Assembly: GCA_029056055.1 (NCBI GenBank)
Contig: JAIDCC010000051.1
Span: 1 to 64,000 of the forward strand
Length of the DNA stretch: 64,000 nt
Direction of reading: 5' to 3'
Source of the DNA: Duncaniella sp.
GTDB taxonomy: Bacteria > Bacteroidota > Bacteroidia > Bacteroidales > Muribaculaceae
In this document: positions 15,668 through 24,006 of the stretch, piece after piece
Layout of the letters: each line of letters starts with the position of its first letter
Position numbering within the stretch: the stretch's first letter is position 1
Notes under the pieces: generated by a model
Databases searched by the model: none
What the model saw: only the letters and a program-made list of their open reading frames with translations
Told to the model about the DNA's origin: nothing
Translations under genes and position numbers: made by a program

Positions 15668-17872
15668 TCAATCTATCTCAAAGTGCAGCGTTCCTCCTTC
15701 GGTGATATCCCGATGAGAAATGGTCAGCGGGCGGTGGCGCGAGCCGTTGAGGAGGATTTTCCTTACATTTGTGCCTCCCGCTGTCTTGCGGTCGGCGGTG
15801 ATTTTAAATTCCTTGCCCGACGGAAGGTGGATGACACATTCGTCGAAGAGAGGAAGCCCGAGGTCATAGCGGCCCGAGGCAGGATTGACGGGGTAGAAAC
15901 CGAGCGCCCCGAATACATACCAGGCCGACATCTCACCGCAGTCGTCGTTGCCGGCATAACCGTTGTATTTGTTGTTGTAGAGGTCAGACATGATATGGCT
16001 GACGAGACGGCGCGTTTTTTCGGGCTTGTTGACGTAGTTGTAGAGGTAGGCCACATGATGGCTCGGTTCGTTGCCGTGGGCATACTGGCCTATCAGACCT
16101 GAAATGTTGTCGTTTTTCTCGCCTGAGGAATCGGTGAGGGTGAAAAATGTATCGAGTTTGCGCTCAAACTCTTTCGGGCCTCCTGTGAGAGCTATGAGAC
16201 ATTCGACGTCGTGGGGCACATACCAGTAGTATTGCCAGGCATTTCCTTCGGTGAAAGGTTGGCCGCCGTTGGCACCGTATCTCAGGGGGTCGAAGGGCTC
16301 AATCCAATCGCCTTTGTCGTCTTTGGGTGCGAAGAAGTTGTTAGCGGGGTTGTGGAGGTTCTTGTAGAACAAGGCTCTACGGTCGAACCGTTCGGCCGAC
16401 ACAGTATCGCCGAGCATCTCGGCCACACGGGCGGCACACCAGTCGTCAAAAGCCATTTCGAGGGTGATTGACACCGATTGAGTCTGGACGTTCTCGGGCA
16501 TGTAGCCGTGGCGTTCCCAGACGGAGAAGGGCGAATTGGGATGCGATTGGGTAGAACTGTTTCTGATCGCCTCCCAAGCGTGGGTCTTGTCGATGCCTGG
16601 GATATCCTTGAACAACGCATCGGCCACGACGGGGATGGCGTGGTTGCCTATCATGCAGTAGTTGTCCTGTCCCCAGAGCTGCCAGACGGGCAGGTAGCCG
16701 TAGTAGTCGTAATGGCGGAGCATACTGTTGACGAAATCGCGGGTGAGGCCCGGCTCGATGATGGTGTAGAGCGGATGTGCGGCACGGTAAGTATCCCAGA
16801 GAGAGAAGGTCGTGTACTGGTTTTCGCCGTCGGGCAGCTTGGCCACCGAATAGTCGGGAGTGACCCACTCTCCGTTAACGTCAGAGAACACGTTTGGCTG
16901 AATCATCATGTGATAGAGAGCCGTGTAGAACGTAGTGAGCTTCTCCGGCTCCCCTTTGGCCTCGATTTTGCCCAGCTGCGCATCCCACATCCGGTCGGCC
17001 TCGGCCGCATAGCTTTCGAAATCAAACGTCTTAGCCTCCGCCTCCATGTTTTGACGGGCGTTGGCTCCGCTGACCGCGCTCAAAGACACTTTGGCCACCA
17101 CAGGCCGGGAAGCCTCGCCAAACGAGACAAGCGCGCGCGGCGAGCGGCCGTTGATGAGAGTGGCGTCGGCACTGCCATACTTGCGGCCGTCGCCATCGAA
17201 GAGGGTCATTGAGTCGATGGGCTCGGAAAATTCTATCACGAAATAGATTTTGCGCAGCTTGGCCCAGCCGGTTATCACACGATAACCTTCGAGACGGTCG
17301 GGTGCGGTCTGACGTATCTGCGCGTTGATGATGCGCCGGCCCCAGCTGCCCTTGTTGGCCGAATGGTCAAGGTCGAGCCAAAGGTTGCGTGGTGTGCCGG
17401 CAGGATAAGTGTAACGGTGGATACCGGTGTGCGGAGTAGCTGTCAGTTCGGCGCGGATACCTTCGTCGGCGAGTCTCACCTGATAGTAGCCGGGAACGGC
17501 TTTTTCATCGTCATGGCTGAACGATGATACGTTGCGGTCAGACACGGTGGGCATCACGAGAATGTCTATCAGGTCGCTCGCCCCGGTGCCGCTCAGTCGC
17601 GTGTGGCTGAAACCATAGATGCGGTTGTCGTTATGGTCGTAGCCCGAAGCGTTATACCAGTCGGGAGCTTCGTGGGTGTCGGGGCTGAGCTGCACCATGC
17701 CGAAAGGCACTGTGGCTCCGGGATAATTGTTGCCCGACAGGCCGCCGTCGATAGCGCCCGTACCTATGAACGGGTCGACATATTTCGTGAAATCTCCTGC
17801 CGCCGCGCACAGAGCTGAAAGCGAAAGTGAAAGGGTAAGATATAATGTTTTCATCAGATTGGTATGTGTCAT
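15668..17872 (-). CDS. GH92 exo-alpha-mannosidase
   Basis: A 734-residue periplasmic enzyme that removes terminal alpha-mannose (calcium-dependent, inverting). Family features are the N-terminal YVDPFIGTGAIDGG and GNNYPGATVPFGMVQLSPDT, GYDHNDNRIYGFSHTRLSG, and near the C-terminus GNDDCGEMSAWYVFGALGFYP, which holds the general-base aspartates. The length is normal for the family. The ATG at 17872 overlaps the GH110 stop by four bases (ATGA), implying translational coupling. The internal ATG at 17854 gives a cleaner signal peptide (MKTLYLTLSLSLSALCAAAG). It is the last gene before the terminator at 15605. The exact linkage (alpha-1,2, -1,3, -1,4 or -1,6) cannot be read from the sequence. Confidence 0.92.
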   Translation of the reverse strand: MTHTNLMKTLYLTLSLSLSALCAAAGDFTKYVDPFIGTGAIDGGLSGNNYPGATVPFGMVQLSPDTHEAPDWYNASGYDHNDNRIYGFSHTRLSGTGASDLIDILVMPTVSDRNVSSFSHDDEKAVPGYYQVRLADEGIRAELTATPHTGIHRYTYPAGTPRNLWLDLDHSANKGSWGRRIINAQIRQTAPDRLEGYRVITGWAKLRKIYFVIEFSEPIDSMTLFDGDGRKYGSADATLINGRSPRALVSFGEASRPVVAKVSLSAVSGANARQNMEAEAKTFDFESYAAEADRMWDAQLGKIEAKGEPEKLTTFYTALYHMMIQPNVFSDVNGEWVTPDYSVAKLPDGENQYTTFSLWDTYRAAHPLYTIIEPGLTRDFVNSMLRHYDYYGYLPVWQLWGQDNYCMIGNHAIPVVADALFKDIPGIDKTHAWEAIRNSSTQSHPNSPFSVWERHGYMPENVQTQSVSITLEMAFDDWCAARVAEMLGDTVSAERFDRRALFYKNLHNPANNFFAPKDDKGDWIEPFDPLRYGANGGQPFTEGNAWQYYWYVPHDVECLIALTGGPKEFERKLDTFFTLTDSSGEKNDNISGLIGQYAHGNEPSHHVAYLYNYVNKPEKTRRLVSHIMSDLYNNKYNGYAGNDDCGEMSAWYVFGALGFYPVNPASGRYDLGLPLFDECVIHLPSGKEFKITADRKTAGGTNVRKILLNGSRHRPLTISHRDITEGGTLHFEID

Positions 17873-19623
17873 GGGGTTGAGACGGTGCGGTTGTCGCCGA
17901 CAGTCAGGCGCGAGGTATTGACAGCTTCGACGAATGTGTCGGGAGCGGCCGATTTCCCGGCGGGAAGTTCGAACACATTGCCCGCGACGCGCACGTTGTC
18001 GGCGGCGTCGAGGCGGATGGCGGCAGATGCCTCCTTGAGTATGAAACGATTGTCGAGGATGCTTATGCCGGAGTGGACAGGCCTGTCGAAACGGTCGATT
18101 TCAGGAGTTACGGCTATCACCGGCGAGGCGCATTCTATGAATGTGTTGCGACGAATCGTGAGCGATTTCACCTGTCCGGATTCATACCAGCCGCGGGCAT
18201 CGTCGGAGACGAGTATCGCGGGCATAGGCATACGGAAGAAAATGTTGTCTTCAATCACCGAACTGCCGCGGGTGGTGATGAGAATGCCGCGGGTGGGAAT
18301 ACGCGCGAAGTAGTTGTTGCGGATTTCTACGTCGGGAGTCCATGTGACGTTCTCGACGGCAAGGTCGGTGATGTCGTAGCCTTCGGGGAGCCGGGGAAGC
18401 GGACGGTCGAGGGTCAGCTGAAAACAATAGTCGTCTACCTGACTGACAGCCTTCACCGTGGCGGCCGCGAGACAGTTGAGGGTATGACGGTCGACAATCT
18501 CCACCTTGTCGTCCTTGAAGAAAGGCTCGAAACCGTAGGTCTGGCCGTGCATGAAGCGCACCTTTATCACATTCTCTCCGTCAGCCTCCTCAATCCTTAG
18601 ATGTGTGCCATGGATGTTGATGGGGTCGTCGTGGGCTCCCTCGAAGCAGGAATTGATAATCCTGACGAGTCCGCGGCAACCCGACATCTGCACGAAGTCG
18701 GCAAACCCGGCATCGGTGCGCCCCGAGCCGAGGCGCGGCCGGCAGCGGATGTTGTCGTAAGTGAGGTTTTCGGAGTACTGCCCCACCAGCCCGAAGTTGC
18801 CGAGGAAATTGAACTCGACATTTTCTATCGTTATGTCGCGGCTGCGGTTGAAAAATCCACAGGCCTCATTGCGTATGCCGTGACGCAGCTGATAGATTTC
18901 GCCTACGTGGACATCGGGTGTACGGTCGAACTCAAACCTCACTATGTTTTCCCCGAGACTGCGCGCGCTGTGGCGCTCTTTCAGAGGCGACTCACACCGC
19001 AGCGTGACGTTTGCGTCGGGGTAGAACACCTGCGCAAACTCCGGATATGACGTAATCCGGCCGCCGTCGGCAAATCGCCACCCCTCGCCTACGAACATGA
19101 AATTGCCGGAGGCATCAATTTCGTAGCGCGAAGGAGGGGTGATTTCTACGGTCATGGAGTGAGGGTCGACACCCACCACTTTGAACTCCGGCACTGACGG
19201 GTCGGCTGCCGTGAGGGTGAAATTCCTGAGCGTGATGCCGCTGCACCCGTCGACGACGATGGGGGTCATCTCGCCATGGGTCACAATCAGAGTGCCGTCG
19301 CCGTCGAAAGTCACATTTTTCATGTCGCGAAACCACAGGCCGACGTGTTTGGTCCGGTCAGGATTTTCCTCGGCCGAGGCAGTGTTTGAGATATGATAGA
19401 GATGGCGCGACGCATGCTCGCGGCTTATGTCATAGTTGCCGGGACGAAGTTTTATAATCACCTCTCGCCCGTCGAGACGCGCGGCTTCGTCGATGGCTGC
19501 CTGAATAGCAGCGGTCGCATCCCCCTCGACGGGAGCCACTTCAATTACGTCAGCCGCAACGGCCCGGAGAGGCACAACCATAAGGACCGATAGCCTGAAT
19601 ATTTTCAGCAACAGACTTTTCAT
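17869..19623 (-). CDS. GH110 alpha-1,3-galactosidase
   Basis: A 584-residue secreted right-handed beta-helix enzyme. GH110 enzymes remove alpha-1,3-linked galactose from blood-group B and/or linear alpha-Gal structures. The diagnostic segment FEGAHDDPINIHGTHLRI carries the conserved pair Asp332/Asp333, followed by VRFMHGQTYGFEPFF and the NNYFARIPTRGILITT repeats of the beta-helix. A signal peptide is present (MKSLLLKIFRL...AVAA). The length matches the GlaB family (about 590). It overlaps GH36 upstream by one base (TGATG) and GH92 downstream by four bases, so the three are made together. Whether it needs the blood-group fucose (type A) or also accepts linear alpha-Gal (type B) cannot be told. 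Confidence 0.85.
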   Translation of the reverse strand: MKSLLLKIFRLSVLMVVPLRAVAADVIEVAPVEGDATAAIQAAIDEAARLDGREVIIKLRPGNYDISREHASRHLYHISNTASAEENPDRTKHVGLWFRDMKNVTFDGDGTLIVTHGEMTPIVVDGCSGITLRNFTLTAADPSVPEFKVVGVDPHSMTVEITPPSRYEIDASGNFMFVGEGWRFADGGRITSYPEFAQVFYPDANVTLRCESPLKERHSARSLGENIVRFEFDRTPDVHVGEIYQLRHGIRNEACGFFNRSRDITIENVEFNFLGNFGLVGQYSENLTYDNIRCRPRLGSGRTDAGFADFVQMSGCRGLVRIINSCFEGAHDDPINIHGTHLRIEEADGENVIKVRFMHGQTYGFEPFFKDDKVEIVDRHTLNCLAAATVKAVSQVDDYCFQLTLDRPLPRLPEGYDITDLAVENVTWTPDVEIRNNYFARIPTRGILITTRGSSVIEDNIFFRMPMPAILVSDDARGWYESGQVKSLTIRRNTFIECASPVIAVTPEIDRFDRPVHSGISILDNRFILKEASAAIRLDAADNVRVAGNVFELPAGKSAAPDTFVEAVNTSRLTVGDNRTVSTP

Positions 19624-21782
19624 CAGAGCTTGTCGACGGTGATAACGCGGCTATTGAGGCGGTTGAGGGTGAAGAGCGGCAGCCCTACGGTCATAAGATA
19701 GTCGCCGGAGTATTCGCCAATGCCGCTGTCGGTGCCGTCGGTGCGGTCAATCTCGGTGACGCGGTAGCGCGCATCGGGGTGGAGACCTGCAAGTTTTACA
19801 TTGGCTTCCGACTTGAAGATGCTCTGTTTGTAGCGGGGATAGAGGTCGAAGGTGAACACCACGGCGTTGGCGCCGTTCTTGCCCACATACATCGTGGCGG
19901 CGTGCTCGCCTTCGTAGGGCGAAACGAGACGATATTGGTCGCCGTCGAGGATTACGGGTTTGAGGCTGTTGTAGTTTTTGATGGCGCGCTTGCAGTAGTC
20001 CACCTCTTCTTTCGACATGTCGTCGAGCTTGATATCGAAGCCGAGTTTGCCCATCATGGCCACGTTGGTGCGGAATTTCACAGGAGTCGAGCGGTTCCAG
20101 GTGGTGACGTGGGCGCAGAGGGTCTTGGCGGGGAACACCTGCGAGAAGCCCCACTGGATGTAGAGACGTTCCACCGGGTCGGTGTTGTCGCTGGGCCAGA
20201 ATTCGGTAAAGTATTTCAGTCCTTCGTAGTCGGAGCGGCCGCCGCCTCCGGAGCACATCATCATCATCAGGTCGGGATACTTGGCCTGAATGCGTTCCAG
20301 CACGTTGTAGAGCCCCTTGACGTAATCTACGTAGAGGTGGGTCTGATTCTTCTTCTCATAGTTTGAGTAGATGTTGGTGATGGGCGAATTGCAGTCCCAT
20401 TTGAAGAATGCGATGTCGGGATACTTGGTCATGAGGTCGTCGACCACGCCGAACACATAGTCCTGCACCTTGGGGTTGCTGAGGTCGAGCACGAGCTGAT
20501 TTCGGAAATAGTATTCATCGCGATTGGGGAGAGTGATGACCCAGTCTTTGTGCTGCTCGTAGAGTTCGCTCTTGGGGTTGACCATTTCGGGTTCAATCCA
20601 GAGGCCGAATTTCACTCCGTTTTCTTTAGCTGCCTTCGTGAGGGCACCGATGCCGTTAGGCAGTTTGTCCTTGGTCTCGATCCAGTCGCCGAGCCCCTGG
20701 GTATCGCTGTGGCGGGGATACTTGTTGGCAAACCAGCCGTCGTCAAGCAGAAACATGTCGACGCCGAGCTCCTTGGCTTCGCCGATGAGGCGTTTGAGCT
20801 TCTCCTCATCAAAGTCGAAATAGGTGGCCTCCCAGTTGTTGAGCAGGGTCATGCGGGAGTCATTGCCCTTGTAGAGCTGATGGTCGCGCGCCCAGTCGTG
20901 GAAACGGCGGCTTGCCTTGCCACGGCCTTCGTCGGAGAGGGTGAAGATGAATTCCGGTGTCTCGAACGATTCGCCCTTTGCGAGAGTGCGTTGCGAGGCA
21001 TAGGGGTTGATACCCGAGATGACGCGGAGTTCGCCCTTGTGGTCAACCTCAAACGTGAACCGGTAGTTGCCGGTCCACCCGAGAGTGCCCACGAGAAGGT
21101 CGCCGGCATTCTCTGAGGCCGGCGAGTTGAGGCCGAGTTGGAAGAAGGGCGAACAGAACATGTTGGCACGCGCTCCGAGTTTGGTGTCGAGCTCCTTCTT
21201 GCCATATTCGAGTTTTGTCTCCGACGCATTCACCTCCGAAGCCCAGTCGCCGTTAAACTGCGTCAGGTAATAGTCGCCGTCAGCGAAGTGGAGCATCGAC
21301 GAAGCATATTTCTCGATTTCCACGGGCTTCCCTTCGTTGTTGGTGATGATGGTGTGGCTCTTGAAGATGTCGTGCTCGGGATAGACGGTATAGACGAGCT
21401 TCACCTCGTCGTTGTAGACCGGGTCGGCGAGAGTGATTACGGTCTGCTCGGCGCCGTCGGCAAGTTTCTCGGTGATATGACCGCGATAGTTGAGTAGGGT
21501 CGAGGGATTTCCGTCGGGATGGTTGATGTGGAGAGCGGGTTCGTAATAGTCTTCCATACCGTGGGTGATGATGGCCTCGGGACCATCGGGTATGGCGCTG
21601 TAATCAGCCTTGTTTTTAAGCTTCTTGCCGAAATAGCGCTGATAGAGCCGGTTGTTGTCGGCCACGTTGTAGACCAGCGCGTTGTTGTCGGTTTCTATGA
21701 CAATGAGGTTTTCAGCCGGGGCTGCCGGTACGCCGAAAGCCAGAGCAAGCGAAAGCGTGATAATAGATTGATGACGTTTCAT
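19623..21782 (-). CDS. GH36 alpha-galactosidase
   Basis: A 719-residue periplasmic retaining alpha-galactosidase of canonical GH36 layout: an N-terminal beta-sandwich (to about 330), a TIM barrel (LLNNWEATYFDFDEE onward) and a C-terminal beta domain. The nucleophile is Asp463 in FKWDCN and the acid/base is Asp532 in WPSDNTD. The spacing of 69 is as in characterised members. GLWIEPEMVNP is another family signature. A signal peptide is present (cut near APAE). It heads the tightly overlapping GH36-GH110-GH92 unit. The substrate is probably alpha-1,6- or alpha-1,3-linked terminal galactose. Confidence 0.92.
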   Translation of the reverse strand: MKRHQSIITLSLALAFGVPAAPAENLIVIETDNNALVYNVADNNRLYQRYFGKKLKNKADYSAIPDGPEAIITHGMEDYYEPALHINHPDGNPSTLLNYRGHITEKLADGAEQTVITLADPVYNDEVKLVYTVYPEHDIFKSHTIITNNEGKPVEIEKYASSMLHFADGDYYLTQFNGDWASEVNASETKLEYGKKELDTKLGARANMFCSPFFQLGLNSPASENAGDLLVGTLGWTGNYRFTFEVDHKGELRVISGINPYASQRTLAKGESFETPEFIFTLSDEGRGKASRRFHDWARDHQLYKGNDSRMTLLNNWEATYFDFDEEKLKRLIGEAKELGVDMFLLDDGWFANKYPRHSDTQGLGDWIETKDKLPNGIGALTKAAKENGVKFGLWIEPEMVNPKSELYEQHKDWVITLPNRDEYYFRNQLVLDLSNPKVQDYVFGVVDDLMTKYPDIAFFKWDCNSPITNIYSNYEKKNQTHLYVDYVKGLYNVLERIQAKYPDLMMMMCSGGGGRSDYEGLKYFTEFWPSDNTDPVERLYIQWGFSQVFPAKTLCAHVTTWNRSTPVKFRTNVAMMGKLGFDIKLDDMSKEEVDYCKRAIKNYNSLKPVILDGDQYRLVSPYEGEHAATMYVGKNGANAVVFTFDLYPRYKQSIFKSEANVKLAGLHPDARYRVTEIDRTDGTDSGIGEYSGDYLMTVGLPLFTLNRLNSRVITVDKL

Positions 21783-21890
21783 GATATTGAAGTTGTTTAT
21801 ACTTTTTTACGGTGAAATAAGAATCCAATAAGGTAGAAGTTGAAAACGACCTTTTTTATAGAATTTTTTCAGTCGATGACCTCGATGGTT

Positions 21891-23813
21891 TCATTTGTCA
21901 GTGGCAAACGGCGCCACGGGAAGTCCACCCTCGCTGTAGAGATTTCCGCAGGGGAAATCGGCCCAGTCGTATCTCGCTGCGACAGGATTCTTCACCCAGG
22001 GAGCCTTGAGGCGGAGCGTCCGGGAGTCGGTCTGCTCGGGGGTGGCGGTGGTGAATTGGCCGTCGGCTCCGGCTATGATGAAGCCGGTGATGGCCTTGGA
22101 GGTGGGCACGACAGGGCCTGAGAATGTCAGCACCATGGCATCGCCGTCGGGAGTGGCCGAAACACACTGCGGGGCGGCATATTCGCAGCCCGTGCCATAA
22201 TCGCGGCTGAGCGCTATGAGCGCCAGACGGTGGGCCACATCCTGCTTGTCTTTGGGATGGATGTCGGCCGGATTACCGAGGTCGATGGCCACGGCCATTG
22301 CAGTGTTGTTGAGTTGGAGTGCCTTGGACTGAGCGTTGCGCAGCGCCGCCCATTCCGAATCGGGCTGCACGGCCTGAGGCTGCAAAAAGCCTGCGAGTTG
22401 CACGAAATAAAACGGCAGGTCGTCGCCCCAGAGTTTGCGCCAGTCGGTGATGAGAGCCTTGAACAGGGGCTCATACTGCTCGTCGCGTCCTACGTTGGCA
22501 CATCCCTGATACCACAAGACACCCTTGACAGGCATGTTGCGGAGAGGCGAAAGCATAGCGTTGTAGAGCACCGAGGGATAGCTTGAACTACCGGGAGAAG
22601 CGGGCTTGGGGGGGAGTTTCGAGAAGTCGCTCTGCACCGCGTATTGCCACGTGCCGCCCAAAGGGATTGACAAGCCGTCGGCAATAGCCACAGCTTCGCC
22701 CGGGGCAATGCCTCCCTCGCCGCCGAAGTCGCTGACGCGGATGGTAATCACGTTGTCGCCGGCCTTGACTGCCCCGCCGGGCACAGTGTAGCTTCGCGGC
22801 GTGTCAAAACCGGAGCCTTTGCCCACGAGAAGGCCGTTGAAATAGGTTTCGTCTTCGTCGTCAATGGCGGCGAATTTCAATTCGAGGGGAAGTCGGGCCT
22901 TGTCGGCGGGGACGTTGATGAGGTGTTGCAACCACACGATGCCGTCAAACCCCGGCAATGCGCTCCGCTCGATATAACCTGGGACGTCGATTGGCGCCCA
23001 CTTGCCGCCACGCTGCATGACCGCCTTGTCGAATGTCGGCAGCCCTTCGGTGTCAAGTTTGAGCCAGTCGGCCATCTGTCGCTGATAGATTGCTTCCAGC
23101 TTGTCTACATCGTCGCCTGCCTCCTTGAGCGCGGAGAGCTCGCCCTCGAAACCTGCCACGGCGCCCAACGCCTCTGCAGAGGTCCACGCTTCGGCGGGGG
23201 TGCCTCCCCACGTGGTGTCGATTACGCCCACGGGCACTTTTAGTTTTTCGTTAAGCTCGCGCGCAAAGAAGTAGGCTATGGCTGAGAAATCGGCCATGCT
23301 TGCCGACGAACAAATCTGCCAACCGCCACCGTTGACCTCCACATCTTCCCGAGGGGTGTATGCGGTGGTCGTCCTGACCTGAAGCAGACGGATGTCGGGA
23401 TGGAAGGCGGTGGCAACTTCGCGGTCGTAATCCATCACCGTGGTCCATCCCTGAACGGGAAATTCCATATTAGACTGACCCGAGCAAAGCCACACTTCGC
23501 CCGACAGGACATTTTCGATGCGGAGCAGGCCGTCGGAATCCTCGAAAACTATCGAGTAGGGGCCGCCGGCCTCCGGGGTGGCGAGTCTGACCGAAAACCG
23601 CCCGTCGGCGCCCGCCTTTACCGTCTCCGGCTTCTCGCTCCATCCGGCCGTCACCTTGACCTGCGAGCCGGGGGCGGCTGTGCCGTTGACTGTCAGTATG
23701 CTCGTCTGCTGCACAATCATGTTGTCGGTGATATAGTTCGGGAGCGTCACCTTAGCCCCGGCCGTGATGGCGGTTGCGGCGCAGAGCATCGCAGGTAGAT
23801 ATATTTTTCTCAT
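21891..23813 (-). CDS. Sialate O-acetylesterase-like carbohydrate esterase
   Basis: A 640-residue secreted SGNH-fold esterase (signal peptide to about TAGA19). The catalytic Ser114 lies in WLCSGQSNMEF, GVIDTTWGGTPAEAW is the oxyanion segment, and GVLWYQGCANVG and DIHPKDKQDVAHRLA, which provides the catalytic Asp/His, complete the SASA domain. A beta-sandwich insertion (about 285-370) splits the domain, as is usual in this family. Such enzymes remove O-acetyl groups from sialic acid, and some members deacetylate plant glycans, so the substrate is uncertain. It lies between GH36 and the hybrid regulator on the same strand, 108 bases before GH36, and may be co-transcribed with it. Confidence 0.82.
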   Translation of the reverse strand: MRKIYLPAMLCAATAITAGAKVTLPNYITDNMIVQQTSILTVNGTAAPGSQVKVTAGWSEKPETVKAGADGRFSVRLATPEAGGPYSIVFEDSDGLLRIENVLSGEVWLCSGQSNMEFPVQGWTTVMDYDREVATAFHPDIRLLQVRTTTAYTPREDVEVNGGGWQICSSASMADFSAIAYFFARELNEKLKVPVGVIDTTWGGTPAEAWTSAEALGAVAGFEGELSALKEAGDDVDKLEAIYQRQMADWLKLDTEGLPTFDKAVMQRGGKWAPIDVPGYIERSALPGFDGIVWLQHLINVPADKARLPLELKFAAIDDEDETYFNGLLVGKGSGFDTPRSYTVPGGAVKAGDNVITIRVSDFGGEGGIAPGEAVAIADGLSIPLGGTWQYAVQSDFSKLPPKPASPGSSSYPSVLYNAMLSPLRNMPVKGVLWYQGCANVGRDEQYEPLFKALITDWRKLWGDDLPFYFVQLAGFLQPQAVQPDSEWAALRNAQSKALQLNNTAMAVAIDLGNPADIHPKDKQDVAHRLALIALSRDYGTGCEYAAPQCVSATPDGDAMVLTFSGPVVPTSKAITGFIIAGADGQFTTATPEQTDSRTLRLKAPWVKNPVAARYDWADFPCGNLYSEGGLPVAPFATDK

Positions 23814-23834
23814 GGCGATGTTAATGTCTTTGAT

Positions 23835-24006
23835 AAGTGAGAAATCGCTAAACAGATAAAAAGGATTTTATTTTTGAGATGACCGGGGCTTGAGTGAAGA
23901 AGCATAGCCTCACTATGCGCCGGTACGAAAGACTCAAAGCATCCGAAAATTACAGGATTTATTGTTCAGGAATTTTTTCACATATATTGATTATATTTTT
24001 GAACTT
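23835..24006. repeat. Palindromic intergenic element, copy 2
   Basis: Core palindrome 23849-23968, centre GCATAG-cctca-CTATGC, with compensating stems CTTGAGT / ACTCAAAG and ends TAAACAGATAAA / TTTATTGTTCA. The flanks AAGTGAGAAA (left) and GAATTTTTTCACATATATTG (right) match copies 1 and 3. It fills nearly the whole gap between the esterase start and the HTCS stop. Nothing else is seen in the gap. Confidence 0.8.
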
